Below are positions 63,556 through 64,000 of a stretch of DNA of 64,000 nucleotides, piece by piece; the stretch's first letter is position 1; each line of letters opens with the position of its first letter. Both the position numbers and the translations under genes were made by a program. The notes under the pieces are model-generated. The model was given only the letters and a program-made list of their open reading frames with translations, did not search any database and had not been told where the DNA came from. Location: contig CM065182.1 in the NCBI GenBank assembly GCA_033026295.1, positions 18,040,215 through 18,104,214 of the forward strand, written 5' to 3'. This DNA comes from Channa striata (lineage: Eukaryota > Chordata > Actinopteri > Anabantiformes > Channidae).

Positions 63556-63672
63556 TTAGGTGTCTGGGATGGCCGTCCCACTGAGCAGCACGGACATCTG
63601 CTGATCAGACACACTCTCCTGCTGAGTCACACCCATGGCTTGACAAAGATAGATGGCCAGGATGTGTTTGCA
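63556..63672 (-). CDS. zswim7: zswim7, last coding exon (partial gene)
   Basis: On the minus strand, a splice acceptor (TTTTCTCGCAG) leads into CKHILAIYLCQAMGVTQQES then VSDQQMSVLLSGTAIPDT and TAA at 63556-63558. This aligns with the human ZSWIM7 C-terminus (LCKHLLAVYLSQ...LSVSDKQLTDILL). The CKH holds the last Cys and His ligands of the SWIM zinc finger. The product (SWS1) pairs with SWSAP1 in the Shu complex and supports RAD51-dependent recombination. Earlier exons lie beyond 64000. The tail-to-tail arrangement with adora2b is the same in human. Confidence 0.85.
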   Translation of the reverse strand, partial: CKHILAIYLCQAMGVTQQESVSDQQMSVLLSGTAIPDT

Positions 63673-64000
63673 CTGCGAGAAAACATCACAGACACGGCTT
63701 CATTACATGACCACAAGCACCAGTGTGACAAATGACAAGGATATGAAGCCCTAATGACATTCTTGTAATTTAAATTCAAAGATCCTGCGTCAACACCAGA
63801 CTAGAATAGGAACATGTGGCACTGACATGCTGGAAATTTTCCACTGAGTAAACAAAATTCTGAGAGTGTTGAGTCATGAAGCAGAATAATTTCCAAGAAT
63901 TATAGTAAATTATAAACATTTATTTAAATGAGAAGCACATGTTATTAAGAGGGTAATGAGCGTGTATTATCCTGCAAATGTTGTGCATATGTGAGTAATA
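63673..64000. other. zswim7 intron, non-coding
   Basis: The minus strand before the last exon shows no further SWIM-domain sequence, so this is intron up to the window edge. Confidence 0.65.

Noticed and set aside
1..64000. CRISPR arrays, phage or prokaryotic operons, tRNA or rRNA genes
   Set aside because: Nothing seen. The window is vertebrate nuclear DNA with split genes and no regularly spaced repeats; the only tRNA-like signal is the SINE at 10886.

Overview
The window is nuclear DNA of a ray-finned fish, most likely a percomorph teleost. Genes are split by spliceosomal introns with GT-AG borders. Introns are AT-rich and carry microsatellites, a SINE-like repeat, a Tc1/mariner relic, a MITE-like DNA transposon and a repeat common in percomorph genomes. 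The species cannot be read from the sequence.

Layout. (1) Positions 2022-51990, plus strand: specc1 (cytospin-B), reconstructed as 14 coding exons that join in phase into 1053 residues. The first 2 kb is its upstream intron or flank. Two more specc1 exons are inferred: an alternative first exon (12161-12200) behind a promoter-like stretch, and an alternative last exon (28582-28633) that would give a short form without the CH domain. (2) Positions 52030-60876, plus strand: adora2b, the adenosine A2B receptor, two coding exons and 350 residues, starting only 2.3 kb after the specc1 stop codon behind a CpG-rich promoter. Its 3' UTR probably runs to about 63165. (3) Positions 63556-63672, minus strand: the last coding exon of zswim7, convergent with adora2b; the rest lies beyond the right edge.

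The three genes do not form a pathway. Specc1 is a coiled-coil/CH-domain cytoskeletal adaptor, adora2b a Gs/Gq-coupled receptor for extracellular adenosine, and zswim7 a SWIM zinc-finger partner in RAD51-dependent recombination. What links them is gene order. adora2b-zswim7 tail-to-tail order matches human 17p, and specc1-adora2b mirrors the human SPECC1L-ADORA2A pair on chromosome 22, which suggests a pair older than the vertebrate genome duplications.

The most interesting signals are: two inverted copies of one repeat around the 1.56-kb specc1 exon (a setting for circular RNA); the alternative first and last specc1 exons; a perfect hairpin holding poly(A) signals on both strands; and probable 3' UTR overlap of adora2b and zswim7. 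No CRISPR array, prokaryotic operon, tRNA, rRNA or wholly new system was found.
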